Source: an uncultured Treponema sp. (GTDB lineage: Bacteria; Spirochaetota; Spirochaetia; Treponematales; Treponemataceae). From it: a stretch of 6,854 nt of DNA. The DNA lies in the NCBI GenBank assembly GCA_934691925.1, contig CAKUTI010000055.1:1-6854 (forward strand), written 5' to 3'. A program made the translations under genes and the position numbers. This document shows, piece by piece, positions 1 through 5,049 of the stretch. The first letter of the stretch is position 1, and each line of letters opens with the position of its first letter. The notes under the pieces are model-generated. The model made no database searches, was not told where the DNA came from, and was given only the letters and a program-made list of their open reading frames with translations.

Positions 1-892
1 CTTCAGCAGGAAGTTTTGAGCCGCTTCCCTCATCTGACATATCAATCATTCCGTCAATATAAATCAATGAGTTTTCTTTTTTGATTGCGTTCATCAATTC
101 TTTTCTAGTTGTTACAGTCACAACGTTAGTAAAAGTCGGCATTGCATAATTTACGCCAGCAAATCCAAGTGGAGTGTCGCTTGCTTTAATAACGTTAGTT
201 GCAACCGTCGATTTTACCGTTACCGTGCAATCAGCACTACAATTATTTACTGTCGTTGCGGTGATTGTCGCGCTTCCTACTTTAACTGCTGTTACAACAC
301 CGCCTGAAACTGTCGCCACGCTTGTGTTGCTTGAAGTCCAAGTGATTGTGTCATATCCGCTTGTAACGCCGCTCGGTGTTAAAGTCGCCTCTAATGTTGA
401 AGACGGGCTCGCGTCGTCATCTGTTATCTCAAGGCTGAGTGTTGTTGAAGAAAGAGTGATTCCAGTCGGAAGAACTGTGCCGCTTGCTAATACTGTGACT
501 GTGCAGCTTGATGTTACCGATTTTCCGTTGTATGTCGCCTTTACTGTTACGGTAACTTTCACGTCGTCACTGGATTCGTTTTTTCCCGAGAGAGTCGCTG
601 TGCTAGATGTTGAAGCTGATAAAGTACCCCCCCCCGTATTTTCTGAGACACTCCAGCTATAGCTCACAGCCTGAAAATCCACGCTTTTTGAAAAGCTCGG
701 CGTTGCAGTGAGAGTTGTCGAGCCAGTCGCCACGATATATTCTGCCGCAGCCAAAACTGAAACGCTTACGATTTCAGATTCTTCTTCATTATCTCCGTCA
801 TCAGCCTTGCACGACGCAAAGCCTGCCAGCAAAAGGAACGCCGCTCCAAGCAAAGCAAGCGCGATTCCTGCGATTTTTGTGTTTTTCTTCAT
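1..892 (-). CDS. Ig-like-domain lipoprotein, probable pectate lyase (5' part, truncated by window edge)
   Basis: The frame is open from an ATG at 892 to the window edge (297 codons), so the 3' part is missing. The start is supported by AGGAG five bases upstream. Residues 1-27 form a lipoprotein signal peptide: a basic MKK start, a hydrophobic stretch, and a relaxed FASC lipobox with Cys28 as the probable lipidation site. An acidic linker (residues 30-40) follows. Residues 41-136 are Ser/Thr-rich and look like an Ig-like beta-sandwich. Residues 141-228 match a BIG2-type domain (TWTSSNTSVATVSGGVVTA, then GSATITATT). From about residue 255 the text (TVTTRKELMNAIKKENSLIYIDG) resembles the opening strand of polysaccharide lyase family 1 pectate lyases. 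The likely role is a surface or periplasmic pectate lyase displayed on Ig-like spacers. The lipoprotein and BIG2 calls are firm. The lyase call rests on about 35 residues and on the nearby PL10 gene. A nine-G tract lies inside codons 86-89. I saw no stop in the frame. Confidence 0.72.
   Translation of the reverse strand, partial: MKKNTKIAGIALALLGAAFLLLAGFASCKADDGDNEEESEIVSVSVLAAAEYIVATGSTTLTATPSFSKSVDFQAVSYSWSVSENTGGGTLSASTSSTATLSGKNESSDDVKVTVTVKATYNGKSVTSSCTVTVLASGTVLPTGITLSSTTLSLEITDDDASPSSTLEATLTPSGVTSGYDTITWTSSNTSVATVSGGVVTAVKVGSATITATTVNNCSADCTVTVKSTVATNVIKASDTPLGFAGVNYAMPTFTNVVTVTTRKELMNAIKKENSLIYIDGMIDMSDEGSGSKLPAE
627..635 (-). repeat. Nine-base G tract inside the Ig-like lipoprotein gene
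   Basis: Nine consecutive Cs on the plus strand read as G9 in the gene, spanning codons 86-89 (Thr-Gly-Gly-Gly). At nine Gs the frame is intact. With eight Gs translation would reach a TGA at 559-561. With ten Gs it would reach a TAG at 603-605. The tract therefore has the layout of a slipped-strand on/off switch. Variation in this organism is inferred, not seen. Confidence 0.8.
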
Positions 893-897
893 AAAAA

Positions 898-902
898 CTC
901 CT
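898..902 (-). promoter_or_regulatory. Shine-Dalgarno site of the Ig-like lipoprotein gene
   Basis: AGGAG lies five bases before the ATG at 892. It fixes the start of the lipoprotein and contrasts with three genes in the window that have no such site. Confidence 0.75.
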
Positions 903-952
903 AAAAATTTTGTGAAAATGTCCGCCGGAAAAAGGCGAAAAATGAGCAACTT

Positions 953-1012
953 CAGGATTTTTTAGATTCAGACAATACAATCCGCCCCGAAATCATTCTG
1001 AACAAAATCCTG
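953..1012 (-). promoter_or_regulatory. Long inverted repeat in the lipoprotein leader
   Basis: CAGGATTTT (953-961) pairs with AAAATCCTG (1004-1012). Inside it, TTCAGA (967-972) pairs with TCTGAA (997-1002). This gives a 9 bp plus 6 bp interrupted stem, with a five-versus-one-base internal bulge and a 24-base loop. It lies 61-120 bases upstream of the lipoprotein ATG, within its probable leader. No U-tract follows on the minus strand, so it is not a plain terminator. It could be an mRNA stabiliser, a regulatory leader structure or a DNA site. I recognise no riboswitch class. Confidence 0.5.
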
Positions 1013-1045
1013 CAACTTTAGATAATCAACTTTTATAAACTTTAT

Positions 1046-1096
1046 TTGCAAGGATATTGCTCTGAGCAATATTTATCAATATTTTTGAGAAATATT
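1046..1096 (-). promoter_or_regulatory. Paired dyads and tentative promoter upstream of the lipoprotein gene
   Basis: Two dyads lie side by side in the gap after the regulator gene. ATATTGCTC-T-GAGCAATAT (1054-1072) is a perfect 9 bp dyad around one base. AATATTT-N5-AAATATT (1078-1096) has perfect 7 bp arms. On the minus strand a possible -35 (TTGCAA, 1046-1051) follows directly, with GATTAT 18 bases downstream as a weak -10. Dyads just upstream of a -35 are typical of activator sites, but the promoter itself is weakly supported. No intrinsic terminator is visible after the regulator gene, so read-through into the lipoprotein gene is possible. Confidence 0.35.
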
Positions 1097-1146
1097 TTAT
1101 CATCATCTTAAATTTTCAGCAGATTTTATATACAAAAAGTTCTTTT

Positions 1147-1458
1147 CTACTGGCTTTTGCTGTTCGCCTCATCTAGCATTGCGCGCACAACGCCGTTCGG
1201 CTTTCTTAAAACTTTCGAGCCCCGTGTGATTTTGCAAAGCGAAATGTGGATTTTCTTCGCGATTTCCCGTTGGGTTGTGCCTTTGTCAATTTCGCGCATT
1301 AAAAGCCAGCGTTTCGCAAAGTCTTTTAGCTCGGCTTTTGTGCATAAATCGTCAAAAAACCTTTCTATAAAATCCGCGCTTTTTCCTGAAATCAGGCTGT
1401 ACATTTCCTCAAGCGCAAAATCAAGTTCTTTTTCAGTAATCTCGTTGTTATTTTCCAT
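1147..1458 (-). CDS. TrpR/YerC-family transcriptional regulator
   Basis: This 103-residue protein fits the Trp_repressor fold family (about 95-110 residues). Residues 33-40 read RFFDDLCT, matching the Bacillus YerC/YecD type as I remember it. The helix-turn-helix spans about residues 62-81 and ends in ITRGS, the TrpR signature that YerC replaces. By alignment from memory, Thr40, Arg50 and Arg79 fall where E. coli TrpR uses Thr44, Arg54 and Arg84 to hold tryptophan, so tryptophan sensing is possible. The C-terminus lacks other domains. I chose the ATG at 1458 over an in-frame TTG at 1506, because the promoter below would start the message at or next to this ATG and the extra 16 residues are basic and unlike the family. 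No trp biosynthesis gene is nearby; both flanking genes are pectate-lyase-like lipoproteins. Family membership is firm, but the effector and targets are unknown. Confidence 0.85.
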   Translation of the reverse strand: MENNNEITEKELDFALEEMYSLISGKSADFIERFFDDLCTKAELKDFAKRWLLMREIDKGTTQREIAKKIHISLCKITRGSKVLRKPNGVVRAMLDEANSKSQ

Positions 1459-1494
1459 AGAAACTATTCTAGTTCTTTGCGTCCTTTTCTTCAA
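1459..1494 (-). promoter_or_regulatory. Regulator promoter with a dyad over the -10 box
   Basis: TTGAAG (1489-1494), a 17-base spacer and TAGAAT (1466-1471) make a good sigma70-type promoter. Only seven bases separate the -10 from the ATG at 1458, so the transcript should begin at or beside the start codon; no Shine-Dalgarno site is present. AACTA-TTC-TAGTT (1462-1474), a perfect 5 bp dyad, covers the -10. It contains CTAG, the core of known TrpR operators, so self-repression is a reasonable inference. Confidence 0.55.
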
Positions 1495-1609
1495 ACCGAA
1501 AAACAACTTTCATTTTTTATTTTGCAGATAAAAAAACAAGAGAACAGAAAAGTTGCGGTTAACACAGCAAGCACGGAATGGATCAGCCTCATGCAATGCT
1601 TTTTAAGGA

Positions 1610-1763
1610 GGCACACCTATTTCAGACAAAAGGAATACTTCCTAAGAGCCAAAGGTATACTTCCTAAGGGGCGAAGGTATACTTACTTCAGGTCTTAGGA
1701 AGGCTTACTTCAGGCCTTAGGAAGGCTTACTTCAGCTCTTAGGTATACTTACTTTAGAATTAC
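1610..1763. repeat. 22-base tandem repeat, seven units, at the 3' end of the PL10 gene
   Basis: Seven units of exactly 22 bases start at 1610, 1632, 1654, 1676, 1698, 1720 and 1742. On the plus strand the central units begin GGTATACTT or GGAAGGCTT, continue with ACTTCAGG or CCTAAGGG, and end CTTA or CGAA. Units 4-6 are closest to each other; the first and last are degenerate. The two right-hand units overlap the PL10 coding region and supply its last residues and stop codon (1732-1734). The other five lie between that stop and the regulator promoter. The unit length is not a multiple of three. No T-tract follows, so it is not a simple terminator. It is too short and too uniform to be a CRISPR array. 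Confidence 0.85.
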
Positions 1764-3090
1764 CGTTTTTCCTGCGCCAGTCCTTGTATTCTTTTGAAAC
1801 TAGATTTTCCATTGATGAGGTCGTGTAGCTGTAGCCGTTCCGCCGTTCCATCGAAAGCTCGTTGAAGTCTGAAACGTATTTGCAGCCGCGGTCGCACCAG
1901 ACAGGAGAAAGCGTTTTTGGATAGTCGCCTTGAATCGGCTTTCTCGCGCCGCTCACAACGTCAAAAGATTCGTCCAGCGCGTAGAATCTCGCCCACAAGC
2001 AAAGCGCGTTTTCGCCGTCAACAAGACGCTGCTCGTAATCTGAATATCTTCCATTTAAAACGCTTCCTTTTCTTGGAATCCGCACGAGTTTTTTTCCCTG
2101 GATTTTGACGTCGTCTCTTGAAAAAAATTCGCACGCTGAAATTATCGCGTTTTTCACTTCTTCGGAAGGATTTTTGATTTTCATCAAAAGCTCCACGACT
2201 TTTTTTGATTCCGTAGAACAAATTGAAGGCGGCTCAAATTCCCTTGCCCAGACCGGCGCGTAATTTTCATAGCTGTGCTGCTGGCACCAGGCCGTCAAAA
2301 GTTTTGTTCCGTCGTCGAGCGTCACCATAATCTGCGTTTTCAAGATGCAGTCGATTCCACGCTCGTAGGCTTTTTTTGCTTTTTTCCGCATTTCATCGTC
2401 AAAAAAAGGATAACTCTCATGATTTTCTGAAATCTCGCTCAAAAATGAAAGAACGTCCGTCATAACATCATCGTTGAAAGTAATCGCGTAAACATCCGCG
2501 CCAGTGAATCCGCCGGTTTTAGGCTCCTGCGCGTTCAAAATCCACTGCAGCCCGCGTTTTGCGCAGTCAGCGTAGCGTTTTTCAGGAATTTGCGCGTAAA
2601 CCCGCGCCAAATAGCGAATCTCCGAGAAAATGTTTCGGTTGTCCATCGTGCTTCCGTCGCTTTGCTTTTTCAAGTTGCACGTTACAGGCAAAATATTTTC
2701 GTTCCGCTCTTTTATCGCGTAAAGCTCCTCGAGCGTGTAAATCCGCTGAAAATCAAGATTTTTTGCCCAGCCGCCGTCTGGATTCTGCAAGAAAAGCATA
2801 TTCTCGGCGATCCCGGCAATCTGATAGTCGCTGTAAAGCTTGTAAGGCGGAATTTCGTTCTCGTATTTGTAGCGCGCGTGGCTGAATCCGTCTGAAAAAT
2901 CTTTTAAGGAGACCGAAGCAAAAGATTTTTTCGTGAACTTTTCAAATTGTTTCTGGCCTGAATAAACAGATTTTTCCGAATAATGATTTTTTTCATCAGA
3001 TGATGAAAGCGAAGCGCAGCCAGAAAGCAAAAAAGAAAAAGCAAAAAGACCAAAAGCCGCAAAAGAAAATGCAGGAAATATTTTTTTCAT
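1732..3090 (-). CDS. Family PL10 pectate lyase lipoprotein
   Basis: This 452-residue protein begins with a lipoprotein signal peptide; the LSGC lipobox at 22-25 makes Cys25 the probable lipidated residue, so it should act outside the cytoplasm, tethered to a membrane. The rest matches the PL10 pectate lyase fold (Pec_lyase): LQNPDGGWAKN at 101-111, STMDN at 147-151, SEIRYLARVY at 156-165, ITFNDDVMTDVL at 203-214, AWCQQH at 267-272, AREFEPPS at 282-289 and ERRNGYSY at 415-422. In PL10 enzymes beta-elimination of polygalacturonate uses calcium held by Asp residues and an Arg base. Asp150, Asp207/208 and Arg283 are the likely equivalents (recalled alignment). The domain looks complete and active. 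I use the ATG at 3090 rather than the in-frame TTG at 3108, since MKK opens the signal peptide and the -10 box lies inside the longer version. The last ten or so residues (SKVSIPKS end) are encoded by the 22-base repeat. The gene follows the argG terminator, so it is transcribed on its own. Confidence 0.92.
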   Translation of the reverse strand: MKKIFPAFSFAAFGLFAFSFLLSGCASLSSSDEKNHYSEKSVYSGQKQFEKFTKKSFASVSLKDFSDGFSHARYKYENEIPPYKLYSDYQIAGIAENMLFLQNPDGGWAKNLDFQRIYTLEELYAIKERNENILPVTCNLKKQSDGSTMDNRNIFSEIRYLARVYAQIPEKRYADCAKRGLQWILNAQEPKTGGFTGADVYAITFNDDVMTDVLSFLSEISENHESYPFFDDEMRKKAKKAYERGIDCILKTQIMVTLDDGTKLLTAWCQQHSYENYAPVWAREFEPPSICSTESKKVVELLMKIKNPSEEVKNAIISACEFFSRDDVKIQGKKLVRIPRKGSVLNGRYSDYEQRLVDGENALCLWARFYALDESFDVVSGARKPIQGDYPKTLSPVWCDRGCKYVSDFNELSMERRNGYSYTTSSMENLVSKEYKDWRRKNGNSKVSIPKS

Positions 3091-3126
3091 ACAACGATTA
3101 TAAGGCAAAAAACACGGGTTTTGTAA
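3091..3126 (-). promoter_or_regulatory. PL10 lyase promoter, predicted leaderless
   Basis: A perfect TATAAT (3097-3102) stands six bases before the ATG at 3090. TTACAA (3121-3126, spacer 18) or TACAAA (3120-3125, spacer 17) can serve as -35. Transcription would start on the A of the ATG, and no Shine-Dalgarno site exists. Confidence 0.65.
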
Positions 3127-3189
3127 GAAAAATTATGATATTGATATGCAGAATTCGAAATGACGTGTTTTTCAAAAAACTTCCAGCGC

Positions 3190-3226
3190 AAAAAATAAGC
3201 CGGAGAACATTCTCACATTCTCCGGC
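3190..3226 (-). terminator. Rho-independent terminator of argG
   Basis: GCCGGAGAA (3199-3207) and TTCTCCGGC (3218-3226) form a perfect 9 bp GC-rich stem with a 10-base loop. On the minus strand it is followed directly by TTATTTTTT. It lies 25 bases after the argG stop and separates argG from the lyase gene. Confidence 0.9.
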
Positions 3227-3250
3227 GTATTCAAGAATTACAAAGCAAAA

Positions 3251-4513
3251 CTACTCTGTCGGGCGTTTTTTAAGGCTCTTGCTTTCCGCAATCGCTCTTC
3301 CCTCGCCTACTTTCTGCTCCATCATTGCGCGCACTTTAAGCGGAAGTCCGAACAAAGTGATGAATCCCTGAGCGTCCTTATGGTCGTACAAGTCGCCAGT
3401 TGTGAAAGAAGCGATATTCTCGCTGTAAAGGCTGTATTTTGAGTCTGAGCCTGCGGCGCGAACCATTCCCTTTACAAGCTTAACCTTTGTCCAGCCTGTT
3501 ACTGTCTGCTGAGTTGAATCAACAAACGCCATCAAAGCGTCATAAAGCGGTGTAAATACTTTTCCGTCATAAATAAGCTCTGCAAGGCGGAGAGCAACCT
3601 GCTGCTTGTAATGGTAAGTGTCGCGGTCAAGGCAGATATGATCCATCATTCTGTGAGCAAAGTAGAGAACTGTTCCGGCCGGTGTCTCGTAGACTCCGCG
3701 GCTCTTCATTCCTACACAGCGGTTTTCGCAGATGTCGGCAATTCCGACTCCGTTTCTTCCGGCAATTTTGTTAAGCTCAGTCATAAGCTCAAGGCCGTCC
3801 ATCTTCTTTCCGTTGAGAGAAACCGGAATTCCTTTCTCCCACTCGATTGTAACGTACTCGCCGTCGCCTGCTTCCTCAGGAACAGTTGTGTTTTTAAGCA
3901 TATGCTTGAAATTCGGCTCGTTCGCAGTCTTCTCAAGCTCCAATCCCTCGTGCGAGATGTGCCAGATGTTCTCGTCGCGTGAATAAGACTGGTCTTTCTT
4001 CATCGGAACTTCAAGATTTCTGTCCTCAAGGAACTTGATTTCAGCATCTCGGCTGTCCATATTCCATTTCGGGTCGCGCCAGGCAGCGATTACTTTCAAG
4101 TCAGGAGCAAACGCCTTGATTGCAAGCTCAAAGCGAACCTGGTCGTTTCCTTTTCCTGTCGCTCCGTGGCAAATAGCAGCCGCGCCTTCCTGACGAGCGT
4201 ATTCAACAAGAATTTTTCCGATAAGAGGACGCGCAGTTGAAGTTCCCAAAAGATATTCATCCTCGTAAACTGCATTAGCCTTCAAAGCCGGCCAAATATA
4301 TTCCTCAATGTATTCCTTGCGCGCGTCAACAACGTAGCAAGCAGAAGCACCAGTTTTAAGAGCGCGTGATTTTATATGCTCCCAGTCATCGCCCTGGCCA
4401 ACGTCAATGCAAACAGCGATAACATCATAATCATAATTTTCCTTGAGCCACGGAATAATAACTGTCGTGTCAAGTCCGCCTGAATAAGCAAGAATAACCT
4501 TTTCTTTTGCCAT
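3251..4513 (-). CDS. argG: Argininosuccinate synthase
   Basis: ArgG joins citrulline and aspartate at the cost of ATP to AMP, giving argininosuccinate, the penultimate step of arginine synthesis in the cytoplasm. The 420-residue length is near the usual 395-450. The N-type ATP pyrophosphatase loop AYSGGLDTT is at 9-17, GTSTARPLI at 90-98, and the citrulline/aspartate-binding stretch [14 protein letters not shown] at 116-129. [11 protein letters not shown] and DRDTYHYKQ follow in the synthetase domain. The start is the ATG at 4513, preceded by GAGG at a six-base spacing; the frame extends to a TTG at 4555 but without family similarity. It is a single-gene unit, as no argH or carbamoylase lies beside it. 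AT-rich dyads about 70-115 bases upstream suggest control by an ArgR-type repressor (inference). Nothing looks broken. Confidence 0.97.
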   Translation of the reverse strand: MAKEKVILAYSGGLDTTVIIPWLKENYDYDVIAVCIDVGQGDDWEHIKSRALKTGASACYVVDARKEYIEEYIWPALKANAVYEDEYLLGTSTARPLIGKILVEYARQEGAAAICHGATGKGNDQVRFELAIKAFAPDLKVIAAWRDPKWNMDSRDAEIKFLEDRNLEVPMKKDQSYSRDENIWHISHEGLELEKTANEPNFKHMLKNTTVPEEAGDGEYVTIEWEKGIPVSLNGKKMDGLELMTELNKIAGRNGVGIADICENRCVGMKSRGVYETPAGTVLYFAHRMMDHICLDRDTYHYKQQVALRLAELIYDGKVFTPLYDALMAFVDSTQQTVTGWTKVKLVKGMVRAAGSDSKYSLYSENIASFTTGDLYDHKDAQGFITLFGLPLKVRAMMEQKVGEGRAIAESKSLKKRPTE

Positions 4514-4519
4514 ATCAAA

Positions 4520-4523
4520 CCTC
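4520..4523 (-). promoter_or_regulatory. argG: Shine-Dalgarno site of argG
   Basis: GAGG six bases before the ATG at 4513. It decides the start against the in-frame TTG at 4555. Confidence 0.7.
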
Positions 4524-4568
4524 GAAAAAAAATCGCTAAAACCAAACTGACCCAAAAATCAACCGATT

Positions 4569-4627
4569 TCTAAACCAATTCTGTATATTTATGCAATAAA
4601 TCTAATATTTTTGCATATTTTATGCAA
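4569..4627 (-). promoter_or_regulatory. argG: argG control region with two AT-rich dyads (ARG-box-like)
   Basis: TTGCATA-TTT-TATGCAA (4611-4627) is a perfect 7 bp dyad. TGTATA-TT-TATGCA (4582-4595) is a second copy with one mismatch. Their right ends are 31 bases apart, about three helical turns. The pattern of a TGNATA arm, an A/T centre and TATNCA resembles ARG boxes bound by ArgR, without matching the consensus exactly. Weak promoter elements overlap: TTGCAT (4622-4627) with TAGATT (4599-4604), or TTGCAT (4591-4596) with TTTAGA (4569-4574). A repressor here would block RNA polymerase. Confidence 0.45.
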
Positions 4628-4655
4628 GAGAAAAAACGCGAATAGAAAATCAGGT

Positions 4656-4695
4656 GAGTTTTGGAACAAAACTCGTTAAGCAACCGTAAGGTTGC
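4656..4695. repeat. Two adjacent hairpin-forming inverted repeats
   Basis: GAGTTTTG-GAA-CAAAACTC (4656-4674) is a perfect 8 bp stem with a three-base loop. Five bases later GCAACC-GTAA-GGTTGC (4680-4695) is a perfect 6 bp stem which, if transcribed on the plus strand, is closed by a GUAA (GNRA-type) tetraloop. TTTGGAA (4660-4666) of the first hairpin could pair instead with TTCCAAA (4702-4708). This may be a small structured RNA, part of a dispersed repeat, or an extended argG leader. No promoter or terminator was identified for a separate RNA gene. Confidence 0.5.
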
Positions 4696-4755
4696 GGCAC
4701 ATTCCAAATACGTTTCAGAGTTTCCAAAAAATGCTGAAAATCGAGCAATTTTCTT

Positions 4756-5043
4756 GAATCATACTTAGTACGAAAACCGCTTTTTCAAATTTCTTGAATC
4801 GTACTGAATACGAATGTCCATTTTTTCCAAAAACACGAATCGTACTCAGTACGAATCTCGTTTTCTTCAATTTTTATGAATCGTACTCAGTACAAAAGCC
4901 GTTTTTCGAAAATTTTGCGAATCGTACTCAATACGAAAGCTGTTTTTCCAAATTTTCAAAATCGTATCCAGTACGAAAGCCAGATTTTATTTTTTTAATC
5001 GTACTGAATACGAAATCCTGCTGCGGATAAAAAAATCGTATCG
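4756..5043. repeat. Phased array of seven near-palindromes, about 41-base period
   Basis: Seven copies of a 15-base near-palindrome (consensus TCGTACTCAGTACGA) start at 4759, 4799, 4840, 4881, 4922, 4962 and 4999, with a degenerate half copy at 5036. Steps are 40, 41, 41, 41, 40, 37 and 37 bases. The third copy has perfect 7 bp arms; five of the seven keep both TCGTA and TACGA intact. GAA usually precedes the core, and the T-rich connectors of about 25 bases are themselves related (AAGCCG, TTTTTC, AAATTT), so the whole unit is a tandem repeat. It fills the space between the 3' end of the glycosylase-like gene and the argG control region. The period does not fit a reading frame, so the frame open across it is incidental. 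The function is unknown; a binding-site array for a DNA-binding protein is the simplest reading. Confidence 0.88.
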
Positions 5044-5049
5044 CGGAAG

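Noticed and set aside
174..662. 162-codon plus-strand frame
   Set aside because: It is the antisense shadow of the Ig-like lipoprotein; the Thr/Val-rich text mirrors Thr/Ser-rich repeats on the minus strand.
1157..1531. 124-codon plus-strand frame opposite the regulator
   Set aside because: The minus-strand frame has a clear TrpR/YerC match and a promoter; the plus-strand product resembles nothing and lacks a Shine-Dalgarno site.
1610..1763. Terminator of the PL10 lyase gene
   Set aside because: Units can form short stems (for example GCCTT-CCT-AAGGC on the minus strand), but none is followed by a T-tract.
3091..3108. Longer PL10 start at TTG 3108
   Set aside because: The extra six codons would contain the TATAAT box and put residues before the MKK of a standard lipoprotein signal peptide.
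4514..4555. Longer ArgG start at TTG 4555
   Set aside because: ArgG proteins begin just before the AYSGGLDTT loop, and GAGG supports the ATG at 4513.
4794..5030. 78-codon plus-strand frame across the palindrome array
   Set aside because: It is open only because the repeat lacks stops in one register; the 40-41-base period is not a multiple of three, and there is no ribosome-binding site.
4756..5043. CRISPR array
   Set aside because: The repeated core is only 15 bases and variable, the connectors are related to one another rather than unique, and no cas gene is present.
4756..5043. Tandem intrinsic terminators for the glycosylase-like gene
   Set aside because: On the minus strand the stems are followed by A-rich, not T-rich, sequence; on the plus strand the T-runs begin several bases after the stem and no gene precedes them.
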